A program made the position numbers and the translations under genes. The notes under the pieces were generated by a model. The model saw nothing but the letters and a program-made list of their open reading frames with translations. It made no database searches and was not told the DNA's origin. From Pseudoips prasinana (lineage: Eukaryota; Arthropoda; Insecta; Lepidoptera; Nolidae), in NCBI GenBank assembly GCA_951640165.1, contig OX621256.1, forward strand, positions 9,362,001-9,426,000: a stretch of 64,000 nucleotides of DNA. The letters are read 5' to 3'. This document shows, in pieces, positions 23,501 to 28,891 of the stretch. How positions within the stretch are numbered: the stretch's first letter is position 1; every line of letters starts with the position of its first letter.

Positions 23501-26500
23501 CTTGTGTTCAAGGTTGCAGCACGCCTTGGCCTAGCTGCCAAAGAGTCAAAAAGCTAAAAATAATTTAGAACATAAAATAAAAATTGTATGGTATTGGTGT
23601 CTTTTAAGATAAAACAACTGTTGTATACTAGTATCTATACATATAATAAAATCGTAGGACAGTCAAAACTGTACATTGAATATTTTTTAAAAAGGATACT
23701 TGGGGCGTGATCTAAAATGGACATCGAAGCCATAAATAAAATTTTAGAATTTTTGTCTGTGTGTCTGTATGTATGTCCGGGCTAAACTCAAAAAGTACTA
23801 CATAGATTTACTTCAAATTTTGCATGAATATTACTAAGAGGTCGGGTCAACATATAGGCTACATATTATCATGCTATCACTTACGGGGGGAGCTATTATA
23901 ATTCATACAATTTAACGCGGGTTAAACCGCGGCTCTCACAGCTCGTTATACATAATACAAGAAATATGCATCCAACAACATTTTTTCACAGACAGTTCTA
24001 TATACAGTGAACATTTAAAAAATTGTGGCACACAAAAGGCTTCATCAGTAGGCAGTATCAAAGTGAACATTTAACAAATTGTGACACACAAAAGGCTTCA
24101 TCAGTAAGCAGTATCAAAGTGAACATTTAACAAATTGTGACACACAAAAGGCTTCATCCCTAAGCAGTATCAAAGTGAACATTTAACAAATTGTGACACA
24201 CAAAAGGCTTCATCAGTAAGCAGTATCAAAGTAAACATTTAACAAATTGTGACACACAAAAGGCTTCATCAGTAAGCAGTATCAAAGTGAACATTTAACA
24301 AATTGTGACACACAAAAGGCTTCATCAGTAAGCAGTATCAAAGTGAACATTTAACAAATTGTGACACACAAAAGGCTTCATCAGTAAGCAGTATCAAAGT
24401 GAACATTTAACAAATTGTGACACACAAAAGGCTTCATCAGTAAGCAGTATTAAAGTGAACATTTAACAAATTGTGACACACAAAAGGCTTCATCAGTAAG
24501 CAGTATCAAAGTGAACATTTAACAAATTGTGGCACACAAAAGTCTTCATCAGTAGGCAGTATCAAAGTGAACATTTAACAAATTGTGGCACACAAAAGGC
24601 TTCATCAGTAGGCAGTATCAAAGTGAACATTTAACAAATTGTGGCACACAAAAGGCTTCATCAGTAGGCAGTATCAAAGTGAACATTTAACAAATTGTGG
24701 CACACAAAAGGCTTCATCAGTAGGCAGTATCAAAGTGAACATTTAACAAATTGTGGCACACAAAAGGCTTCATCAGTAGGCAGTATCAAAGTGAACATTT
24801 AACAAATTGTGGCACACAAAAGGCTTCATCAGTAGGCAGTATCAAAGTGAACATTTAACAAATTGTGGCACACAAAAGTCTTCATCAGTAGGCAGTATCA
24901 AAGTGAATATTTAACAAATTGGCCACAATTACACATAAGAATGTGAAGTAGAGTTGTTTGACTGAGAAGTACTTTAGTGAATTCTAAAAGTTTGTGGTGC
25001 ACACTTTGAGTTTGAACTCAAGGCCACTGACTCCTGAGTCCAAGTCCCTCTAGGCTATCTCGTACTTACATATGCTTTTTACTTTAATATTTTTTACACA
25101 GTTATCATGATAGCATAACATGGACGTGGCATTTTCTGGTAAGTACCAGAATTTCACCATGGTACCAGTACCAAAAATCTACATAAGACGCCTGTTCACT
25201 CTAGCCTTGAATAAACCCATGTTATATGAGTCTGGAAACACTGCACTAAATCATATTACAAACTAGTGCCATTACAACTGAATACTGCAATTTGCTAAAT
25301 AGGCTATTTCTATTTAGTATATTACAGCAAATTCAAGACATAATTCTAAGAAATATAGTAAATGTCCAATGGTATATGTCCTGTCTTGGTTGGGGTATAC
25401 TTGTATACAGCACTTCAACCCTTCAGGATGTTTTGTACTAACCCTCATTGGTTTTTACGCTATCCCTAGAGCCCTGAATGAAGTTTGCACATAATTTGGT
25501 ATGCTTATCTATATATAGGATCTACCTCTAGATCCTTATTGTCAGGAAACAGGAGACCAGAACCAGAAGGTTCTGGATATGCCAGCCCCAGGATGGCCAA
25601 TCTATGTCTTGCCAACATATTATATACAGCATTGTTTGATTTTCATCCCCGCAGGTCCTGCAGATTGGGCTATTTAACAGTCCCTGTATGTGTAGTTGAT
25701 TAGTCGTAGCATAGGTTTCTGCTGTATTTCCAAAGGTTTTTGGACCAGCTCTTGTCTACTCTTTTTATGAGTTGTTTGGAGTGTTTTAGTTCCTTGATTT
25801 TGGTCCATATTTGGTTTTGCTTAGCTGTGATTCCTTTTTCCCCATGGTATATAACCAATAATAAGACTCATTGTAACTTAAGAATGAATACCATAAGGGA
25901 GGTTATTGATTGTGGAGCTTGGCAGAATCTAGTTGCTAAATTTGAGAAGATGTTCCTAATGGGGGGGGCACTCATTATATTTGTTTAGTCTGCGACTGAT
26001 CACCAATAATAATAACATTATCAAATATCATTTTGTGTCGGAATATTGAGAATTTTCTCTAACTATTGTCAGGACAAGGTTCTCTTAATTCATTGATGAT
26101 GTTTGAAGGGTCTTAAGTCTATATATGTATAAAGGGTCTTTATACACATATATATATATGTGTATAAAGGGTCCATAAAGCATCGATATTGCAATAAGAT
26201 TCTTATTGGTATAATCTTAGCACTACTGATATTATTTATGGCAAGATTTATAACAATACTCTCTTTGTCTAATAATACAAAAGAAAATTTAAAGATATTT
26301 CTGGGTAAATAGAAAAACGACATCTACACACTTTGAAAACTAGACAAAAACAGGGCAATAACATCTTAAATAGGATCATAATCCAATAAAACTACTCTAA
26401 AAACAGTAAAATATACGAAACACGAATATTTTTACATACGTCAAGCTGCCAATTCGATGATTCCAAGAAGAACTTGCTGCGACCCTCATCGGCACCGGTC

Positions 26501-26544
26501 ACATCGCAAAACTGTCTCAAAGTCTCTTCTTTATTGGTGGACAT
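2467..26544 (-). CDS. NSFL1C: p47 / NSFL1C ortholog, p97 (VCP) adaptor; 8 exons, 3' end outside window
   Basis: Minus-strand gene, exons in order 26440-26544, 23219-23441, 13368-13473, 13120-13202, 12614-12678, 6414-6535, 3499-3627, 2467-2593. Phases agree at every junction and the sum is 960 nt, 320 codons. p47 proteins recruit the AAA ATPase p97/VCP to ubiquitin and to Golgi/ER membrane fusion; that role is family knowledge. Seen here: UBA-like N-terminus (exons 1-2), acidic Ser-rich linker ending SSSDEEEG, the hallmark EAFYAGGSERSGQQILGP (exons 2-3), FKSVRQHGAVVVEDEP (3-4), SEP domain with LYREGFSVDSGPLRQYTDP (exon 6) and EIPSEL (exon 7), then a linker ending DETAPVTTIQ (exon 8). The UBX domain (about 80 residues) should follow, left of position 1. 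Introns are about 2998, 9745, 165, 441, 6078, 2786 and 905 nt, the long ones filled with transposons. Very sure of identity; exon borders inferred from splice consensus and phase. Confidence 0.95.
2634..2745 (+). mobile_element. Truncated non-autonomous Helitron, + copy
   Basis: Begins A|TCTATACATATAATAAAAT and ends in a CGCGG..CCGCG hairpin followed by GGGCACAGCTAA|T. The interior is deleted: 112 bp against 321 bp in the neighbouring copy. Located in p47 intron 7, head to head with the copy at 2762-3082. Confidence 0.75.
2762..3082 (-). mobile_element. Non-autonomous Helitron, Lep1-like
   Basis: Minus strand: 5' TCTATACATATAATAAAAT at 3082, 3' hairpin plus GGGCACAGCTAG then T at 2761. Inserted between A and T, as Helitrons do. 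It shares the internal TACTTGGGG and CATACATACAGACAAACAGA-type segments with the copy at 23634-23945. No coding capacity. Confidence 0.8.
3499..3627 (-). CDS. NSFL1C: p47 exon 7 (SEP domain, second half)
   Basis: Acceptor TTATTTGCAG; 129 nt. It encodes EIPSELAGSGEVRVSLEDRR, then HEECPRNVGKSQAFSGKGQMLG, matching the SEP end (GEVPAEL... and AF.G.GQ.LG in relatives). Donor GTAATA. It leaves AG, completed by T of exon 8 to give Ser. Confidence 0.93.
3725..5249 (+). pseudogene. Jockey/CR1-type LINE fragment (endonuclease tail plus reverse transcriptase), broken
   Basis: Frame 2 from 3725 reads the end of an apurinic endonuclease (GRTLDLIITNSSSS) and then the linker (3938-4309). There is an in-frame TAG at 4307 and a frame change near 4398. 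Frame 3 (4386-5249) carries reverse transcriptase motifs KSDKGPGPDCIPPVF, NYRPISILS, HGFLSGRSTTSNL, YTDFSKAFDVVNH and SGVPQGSHLGPL. The sequence departs just where the catalytic (F/Y)ADD box should appear (QMFAPL..), so it is 3' truncated or rearranged as well as 5' truncated. Located in p47 intron 6. Confidence 0.85.
5250..6130. other. AT-rich intronic DNA, no gene seen
   Basis: Part of p47 intron 6. Short chance ORFs only. The stretch around 5905-6060 is GC-richer and may be a decayed repeat. I see no exon-like open frame with splice sites. Confidence 0.5.
5890..6172 (-). mobile_element. Possible tRNA-derived SINE (B-box-like)
   Basis: Minus strand at about 6158-6138 reads GTCCCGGGTTCGATTCGCG, a good pol III B box (GGTTCGATTC). 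A convincing A box is not apparent, so this may be a decayed SINE. Confidence 0.4.
6238..6405 (-). mobile_element. Non-autonomous Helitron next to p47 exon 6 donor
   Basis: Minus strand: A|TCACACTAATATTATAAAGG at 6405, ending ACCGCGGGGCACTAG|T at 6238; 168 bp. The insertion begins at intron position +9 of exon 6, just after GTGAGCTA. Confidence 0.8.
6414..6535 (-). CDS. NSFL1C: p47 exon 6 (SEP domain, first half)
   Basis: Acceptor TTGTTTCAG; 122 nt. It encodes SSQPRSIRLRLYREGFSVDS then GPLRQYTDPSHAEFLNCIRR, the SEP domain. Donor GTGAGC. A Helitron (6238-6405) begins only 8 nt into the following intron, leaving the donor intact. Confidence 0.95.
6593..7132. mobile_element. hAT-type MITE with 8-bp target duplication
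   Basis: Element 6601-7124 (524 bp) is bounded by TAGAGATGTAAAATGACT and, inverted, TAGTGTTGAAAATGACT: 14 of the first 17 positions match and fit the hAT TAGNGNTG terminus. Flanking CTCGTCGA at 6593-6600 and 7125-7132 is a perfect 8-bp target site duplication, as hAT transposases make. The interior repeats TGACTGAAT/ATTCAGTCA motifs and has no ORF. In p47 intron 5. Confidence 0.9.
7501..9752. mobile_element. hAT-like element (TAGGGTTGTAACGGA ends) enclosing an RTE LINE
   Basis: Ends at 7509 and 9744 are inverted TAGGGTTGTAACGGA (15 bp) followed by subterminal TTCGCCTCCGC repeats on both sides. Flanking octamers CTAGGGAC (7501-7508) and TCAGGGAC (9745-9752) match at 6 of 8 positions, fitting an aged hAT target duplication. 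No hAT transposase is inside; the cargo is the RTE copy at 7697-9480. Confidence 0.75.
7697..9480 (-). pseudogene. RTE-clade LINE, 5' truncated, inactive
   Basis: Minus strand, from an endonuclease tail (STIKQMFNDVFVINTVKSGS near 9440) through reverse transcriptase: LKNNKAPGDDGV, NYRPITMLSHVYKLFSRVIT, EQAGFHKGFSTIDHI, VFVDYEKVFDSI and LQRGVRQADVISLKLF. The catalytic FADD box reads FSDN, so two key positions are changed and the enzyme is dead. At least two frame changes occur (near 8700 and 7950). The 3' end runs into TGATGATGATGA, typical of lepidopteran RTEs. Nested in the hAT-like element. Confidence 0.88.
9755..9953 (-). mobile_element. Diverged tRNA-derived SINE
   Basis: Carries the same tail words as the better copy at 58850-59118 (CCCAAACTAAGCAAAGCTTATACTATGG; CACAAATATTTGTCCT; ACCAACTAGGCTACGG on the plus strand). 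Orientation minus. In p47 intron 5. Confidence 0.65.
9954..11340. other. p47 intron 5 sequence, no gene seen
   Basis: Mixed composition. Contains a GC-richer patch at 10800-10920 and TATATATAAGCTTGACAA repeated at 7392 and 10951, suggesting a dispersed repeat. Nothing codes convincingly. Confidence 0.4.
10033..10066. repeat. Perfect 15-bp snap-back hairpin, 4-nt loop
   Basis: TGCAATTCAGCTTGC (10033-10047), loop GTAT, then the exact reverse complement (10052-10066). No ORF or element boundary explains it. Confidence 0.9.
11344..11373. repeat. Perfect 13-bp hairpin, 4-nt loop
   Basis: AGTTCTGAGTACT, loop ACTT, exact reverse complement, immediately 5' of a SINE. Confidence 0.9.
11380..11745 (+). 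mobile_element. tRNA-derived SINE
   Basis: Head resembles a tRNA: A box TGGTCTAGCGGTAGCG at about 11390 and B box GGTTCAAATCCC at about 11432, ending TCGGGCC. The body contains GTGCCTCGGAGAGCACTTAAAG and CCGTCGGTCCTG, shared with SINE pieces at 57455, 58222 and 60868. The extra body and the shared copies argue against a real tRNA gene. Confidence 0.8.
11887..12564. mobile_element. Possible DNA element with 18-bp inverted ends
   Basis: CATGGTGCGGGAGACAGTT at 11887 is matched, inverted with one mismatch, by AACTGTCACCCGCACCATG ending at 12564. No target duplication is clear and no transposase is present. Confidence 0.45.
12614..12678 (-). CDS. NSFL1C: p47 exon 5 (Gln-rich linker)
   Basis: 65-nt exon between acceptor AACTTTCAG and donor GTATGT. 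It encodes QTSDDHEQVTPPTQQQQEQQQ, the poorly conserved, here glutamine-rich linker before the SEP domain. Phase fits exon 4 (completes Gly) and exon 6 (phase 0). Confidence 0.85.
12748..13053 (+). mobile_element. Helitron-like element in p47 intron 4
   Basis: The 3' end ACACGCGGACGAAGCGCGAG then ACAGCTAT|T matches the lepidopteran Helitron terminus (GC hairpin, then CTAR). The 5' limit is approximate. It makes up most of intron 4 (12679-13119). Confidence 0.65.
13120..13202 (-). CDS. NSFL1C: p47 exon 4
   Basis: Acceptor ATTTACAG; 83 nt encoding HGAVVVEDEPSSTSRGRSVF then GGAGYRLG, matching the family pattern HGAV...GGGYRLG. Donor GTTAGA. First and last codons are completed by the neighbouring exons. 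Confidence 0.94.
13368..13473 (-). CDS. NSFL1C: p47 exon 3 (EAFYAGGSERSGQQILGP signature)
   Basis: Acceptor TTTGTTTCAG; 106 nt. It encodes the highly conserved FYAGGSERSGQQILGP motif followed by GKGRKDIVTEVFKSVRQ, diagnostic of p47. Donor GTGAGT. It lies only 165 nt from exon 4, the one intron in this gene too short to carry a transposon. Confidence 0.95.
13474..14160. other. p47 intron 2, right part: unidentified repeat and 5' half of repeat X
   Basis: 13500-13760 is GC-richer than its surroundings and contains only chance ORFs. From about 14045 begins repeat X (GTGAGTTTTAATTCAAGTGA ... GATCAGTGAAAGTAAACAGTG), which recurs at 26885 and whose continuation is found at 19358-19480. Confidence 0.5.
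14545..15807 (+). pseudogene. LINE ORF2, apurinic endonuclease half
   Basis: Reads MANLDNNIISNEIDSL... with the endonuclease motifs in order: LHLNIRSI (Asn), LSECWL (Glu), VAIYRSPS, VMGDINLD, CLDHVILKS and TDHTP (final Asp-His). The domain looks complete (about residues 40-250). The last 17 codons and stop belong to the inserted transposon, which begins at 15757. Joining across the insertion does not keep frame, so a separate small indel is also present. Confidence 0.85.
15755..17354 (-). mobile_element. Complete Tc1/mariner element with TA duplication
   Basis: Element 15757-17352 (1596 bp) inserted in the LINE, flanked by TA at 15755-15756 and 17353-17354. The 27-bp terminal inverted repeats begin TACACACATCAACA and end TCTAGGGATA, with 25 of 27 matches. 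It carries one long intact transposase gene on the minus strand, making it one of the youngest insertions in the window. Confidence 0.95.
16028..17053 (-). CDS. Tc1-like DD34E transposase, apparently intact
   Basis: 341 residues from MPRHHLSRDEMLRAVGMLQN; an in-frame ATG seven codons upstream (17074) would make 348, but the internal start matches the family better. N-terminal paired-like helix-turn-helix DNA binding (about 1-110: ESLGTSQNVVSRLWSRYRAT; then RRLPNITAMQLVQRL). The catalytic core has Asp in LVLFTDESRYGFH, Asp in MHDNAPSHTA and Glu in QSPDLNPIEHAWD, with exactly 34 residues between the second Asp and the Glu. Usual family length is about 340, so it is full length with no stop or frameshift. 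It should cut and paste its own element at TA sites. Whether it is expressed cannot be told. Confidence 0.95.
   Translation of the reverse strand: MPRHHLSRDEMLRAVGMLQNGAIQRVVAESLGTSQNVVSRLWSRYRATGDVAERHTGRYRVTTQRQDRFLQMTARRLPNITAMQLVQRLQEGQQLLVSDQTVRRRLHEVGLHARRPLRVPALRRGNRGRRLLWAQEHLTWSDQQWSLVLFTDESRYGFHPDSRRTRVWRTPGRVSRLRHPQEVHSYQGGTIMVWAGIRIGGRTQLIWIQGSMTAHRYREEVVERVIVPLRALTGQEFQLMHDNAPSHTARLVRAALREHDVQVLDWPPQSPDLNPIEHAWDMLQRRALRDFPPNLTTEEQLFEHLKRTWDCIPQQDIDTLILSMENRCRCVINVRGGNTDY
17348..19092 (+). pseudogene. LINE ORF2, reverse transcriptase half (frameshifted)
   Basis: AADPKKAVNLVNKFFANVGK begins just after the transposon. Frame changes at about 17665 and about 18910 split it into three frames (17348-17680, 17628-18920, 18808-19092). 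Motifs: STGWDSIPSKIL, NNYRPISVLSS, QYGFRRGVSTEDAV, FLDLSKAFDTV, FGVPQGSILGPTL and an intact catalytic TYADDTALI. The C-terminal part ends NYEETENLLRSH. The 17691-19651 portion is duplicated in inverted orientation at 20134-22094. Confidence 0.88.
17691..19651. repeat. Left arm of a 1.96-kb inverted repeat
   Basis: Pairs base for base with 20134-22094: every matched coordinate sums to 39785, so there is no net length change over 1961 bp. I noted only a handful of differences: a Thr/Ser and an Asp/Glu change in the LINE coding part, one base near 19414, and variation in the T-rich tract near 19340-19357. Confidence 0.95.
19652..19910. other. Unique spacer rich in degenerate CCGAAT/ATTCGG words
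   Basis: AT-rich sequence in which CCGA, TCCGAATAT, TACGAAT and similar words recur about every 11-16 bp. The same texture appears at 22470-22560 and 19530-19600. No ORF of note. Confidence 0.5.
19911..20108. repeat. Direct repeat D1 (198 bp, identical to 22094-22291)
   Basis: Starts with TAACCTAACCTAACCC, then GATTATTCAACAATAGAGGG, then GCATGC/AAGCAG satellite. Identical base for base to 22094-22291 at an offset of 2183. Confidence 0.95.
20134..22094. repeat. Right (inverted) arm of the 1.96-kb inverted repeat
   Basis: Reverse complement of 17691-19651, including the LINE reverse transcriptase with its intact YADD box (minus-strand ORF 20865-22022) and 3' UTR. A further 31-nt inverted piece (about 20105-20136) matches 20014-20044, so the inverted copy really reaches to 20044 but lacks 19652-20013, with AAA as junction microhomology. 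Confidence 0.95.
22094..22400. repeat. Direct repeat D2 and GCATGCAAGCAG satellite
   Basis: The first 198 bp equal D1; then the satellite continues to about 22400 with units such as GCATGCAACATGCAAGCAG, roughly 20 bp long, built on the palindrome GCATGC. Several frames on both strands stay open because the unit has few stops, so the Met-Gln-Ala-Gly and His-Ala-Cys-Leu ORFs here are not genes. Confidence 0.9.
22613..22980 (-). mobile_element. TTAGG-flanked segment with A-rich tail, possible SART-like retroelement 3' end
   Basis: On the minus strand the segment is preceded by AGGTTAGGTTAG (22980-22969) and ends CCCCAAATAAAAAAAAAGG then TTAGGTTAG (22613). A unique body, an A tract and identical TTAGG-derived flanks is how telomere-targeting SART LINEs look after insertion. 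The body (about 345 bp, GC-rich, ORFs of up to 111 codons) shows no recognisable reverse transcriptase, so it could be a 5'-truncated end or a SINE. Confidence 0.45.
23219..23441 (-). CDS. NSFL1C: p47 exon 2 (UBA end, acidic linker)
   Basis: Acceptor TTTATTTCAG precedes VALSSFYEHGG, which completes the UBA fold. An Ala-rich stretch follows, then ILSDSDMESPPGSPVPTQ, a basic KKEKKK cluster that could serve as a nuclear signal, and ESSSDEEE. The exon is 223 nt and leaves one base, completed by exon 3 to give Gly. Donor GTAGGT. Confidence 0.93.
23634..23945 (+). mobile_element. Non-autonomous Helitron
   Basis: A|TCTATACATATAATAAAAT to ACGCGGGTTAAACCGCGG...CACAGCTCG|T; the last bases differ from CTAG by one substitution. 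Same family as 2762-3082. In p47 intron 1. Confidence 0.8.
24005..24921. repeat. 56-bp tandem array in p47 intron 1, about 16 copies
   Basis: Unit CAGTATCAAAGTGAACATTT + AACAAATTGTGACACACAAA + AGGCTTCATCAGTAAG, period 56 (starts at 24053, 24109, 24165 and so on). The first copy is a GTGGCA type, the next eight or so are GTGACA/GTAAG, and the remaining copies are GTGGCA/GTAGG, so variants lie in blocks. Confidence 0.95.
25385..25870 (-). mobile_element. LINE fragment, RNase-H type, C-terminal tail
   Basis: Reverse complement matches 38090-38400 in order: ...CCAAAATCAAGGAAC...CACTCCAAAC, CTACGACTAAT, GGCTCTAGGGATAG, CATCCTGAAGGGTTGAA and GTATACCCC. Both are ends of the same LINE family as the RNase H copy at 36690-38510. 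Confidence 0.65.
26440..26544 (-). CDS. NSFL1C: p47 exon 1 (UBA domain start, initiator ATG)
   Basis: ATG is at 26544-26542. The exon encodes 35 residues beginning MSTNKEETLRQFCDVTGADE and ending ESSNWQLD, typical of the p47 UBA helices 1-2. It ends in phase 0 at GAC|GTATGT. The 5' leader upstream is AT-rich and shows no obvious TATA box. Confidence 0.93.
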
Positions 26545-27015
26545 ATTTAGATCTTATTAATTTTATTTTCAATTCAATTCACAAATAATTCCATGAAAAC
26601 GCCGATGACTTGCTCTTGCTCGCTTTTCGTTTACTCCGTTATATTGGTAGAATTGACAATACAGTAGTGTTGTAGTCATGGAGTATTAATATGCGGTATT
26701 ATATTATTACGGTACTTAACTAAAATATAGAGTTGAAGTTATCCCGTAACTTTTACTTTTAAAAAATTAGAATCTTGAACTCTGTCATTATAGGCGAAGA
26801 TTCTCAAAACAAAAAAATTAAAAGTATTTTTTTGACTCGAGAATCTTCTGTGCTCAAAATATAAGGGTATATAAGCGAAACAGAACCGTGAATTTTAATT
26901 CAAGTGAATTAGAAGGCGAATTAAGAGGAAGAACTAAAGTGGGAAACTGAACAAGTGCAGGTGATCAGTGATGGTAAACAGACGATCTTATCTACACAGT
27001 GAGAAGTGTACGTCG
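26545..27015. other. p47 upstream region and 5' part of repeat X
   Basis: 26545-26700 presumably holds the p47 leader and promoter; no TATA box or initiator is convincing. From 26885 lies a copy of repeat X (GTGAATTTTAATTCAAGTGA..GTGATCAGTGA..CAGTGAGAAGTGTACGTCG), which Transib interrupts at 27016; it resumes at 31834 (GACTTTAGCTTTGTCAGTGC). Confidence 0.6.
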
Positions 27016-27407
27016 CACGGTGGGCTGAAAATCGGGTTTCAAAGACATTTAAACTTGAATTATGAATGGTCACTTTTTTGGCTGAAAATGGATTCAGATA
27101 ATCAAAACTATGCGCCCGAATCAATATGAGACAAAGGGATGTAAAAGTTAACGAGTTATAAGTTTTTTACGAAAAATTTGTATGGCGAAAACCTGAAAAA
27201 TGAGTATATCTCTGGAATCACAATGTTGGTCATCATTTCCAAAATTATTTTTACGTTAATAACCCATTTGTATATAGTTAAAAGCTTCTAGCATGTGTAA
27301 ACCTAATATCGTTAACCATGTTATATACAATATAGGCCAAAATAGTCTTAGATATCCTAAAATATCTAATGACTTAGGTAGGCACTTACCTAATATTCAA
27401 GAGCCCA

Positions 27408-28683
27408 TTAACCGATTCCGGGCCCGTGACGCACCTAGCGCGTCATAAAGAAACCTTCAGGGACGCCCATGACGCGGCAAGCGCGTCATTAGAAAATTAT
27501 TGTAATTATAGTTTTTATTGAATTTAAACCAAAAATCCTTTAATTTTATATAAAAAATAACGCATTTGAGACAATAATATCAGTGGCCACCAGATTATTT
27601 TGTAAAGTTAAATTGCCAGGGGTCGTCAACCACATGGTATAATTGTTTATTCATCAATAATTATTCACACACACTAAAATATAGAAAAATGTCTAAAATG
27701 ATCTCCATCTAACCGAGCTCTTTATAGTACATATTTATTTTGATTCAAAATGCATAAAGAATTTGTGACAATAATAATTAATAATTACATGCAAAAAGGA
27801 TCGCCCATTGTTACTGACCGGTCCGATGAATAGGAAGTCTTTTGTCTCATTAGTACTGTATATTCTTCTTAAAAATAAACCTTATTTTTAAGAAGAATAT
27901 AAGGTTTGAATCAATCTACTTGCCGTTTTTTATTAACTAGATGGTAGCGGTGCGGGTGGTATACCGGTTCTTTTTATTGTAAAACAGAATTGTTAATAGT
28001 TCCTTTTCTGAAAAGAAAGCCGGTAGGATTCGGCTCACCTATATGGCCTCACGTCGCTATTAGAAAGTGATTAAAACTTACTTTGGGTATGACAATGTTA
28101 ACAAATAATGATGTTGGATCGCTCGTTTCCATACATTTACAAGCTGAGCTAAGCTGTATAATTAATAAAAAAAAATCGTTTAAAAAACTGACTTTAAAAA
28201 CTTTACTTTATACTTTTTAAAGTATAAAAATATCTTAAGATTTAATTTAATAAATCACTTATGCAAACCTAATACGTTTAATATTAATGAAATACTATAA
28301 TTTGTATGTGCTACCTATTTTAGGTTTGAAGTCGGTGCCAAGCCCTAAACAAATTAAAATAGATTTTTTGATTTTCGATCCAAATGTTTACAACTCATGT
28401 TGAAAATCTGTAACTTCTCTTCTATTTCCTATTATACACGTAGATAGTCACTATAAAACAACCTAAACTAATTAATAAAACATAACACACGGTAACAGGT
28501 CTCACCTTGCATTATTATACTTGAAACTACTTAAAATAGTATCAAAAACATTACCGGGGTCCAACGACGCGCTAGGTGCGTCACCATTCAGGAGGGCCAA
28601 CGACGCGACTCGCGCGTCTTTAAATTTTATATGGAGCCGGGGCAAATAGGCTCGAAAAATTAAGGTGGCAACGAATCGGTTAA
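27408..28683. mobile_element. piggyBac-type MITE flanked by TTAA, nested in Transib
   Basis: Element 27412-28679 (1268 bp) begins CCGATTCC and ends CGAATCGG, with TTAA at 27408-27411 and 28680-28683. Both ends carry GC-rich subterminal GACGCACCTAGCGCGTC-like palindromes in inverted order (27426-27490; 28563-28620). No transposase. In the other Transib arm GAGCCCATTAAGG is uninterrupted, which is the empty site. Confidence 0.8.
27859..27901. repeat. Perfect 20-bp hairpin, 3-nt loop
   Basis: TATATTCTTCTTAAAAATAA, loop ACC, exact reverse complement (27882-27901), inside the TTAA-flanked MITE. Confidence 0.9.
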
Positions 28684-28891
28684 GGTATAACCAATTAATC
28701 AGTTAAAAGGAAGATATAATTATATTATCTTATGCGTTAATGTTGTAATTAGTGCTCTACTCTAATAAGCGTAATGTGAAACAGTAATACCCTCATTACG
28801 CAATAACAATAAATAGTGAAATATTGAACTGGCAACTTTAGTTCGGAACATTTTTACTGCAAACATCCTTCTAAACCTCTGATTTTTAATA

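Noticed and set aside
24005..24921. CRISPR array
   Set aside because: No unique spacers; whole 56-bp units repeat directly, in an insect intron.
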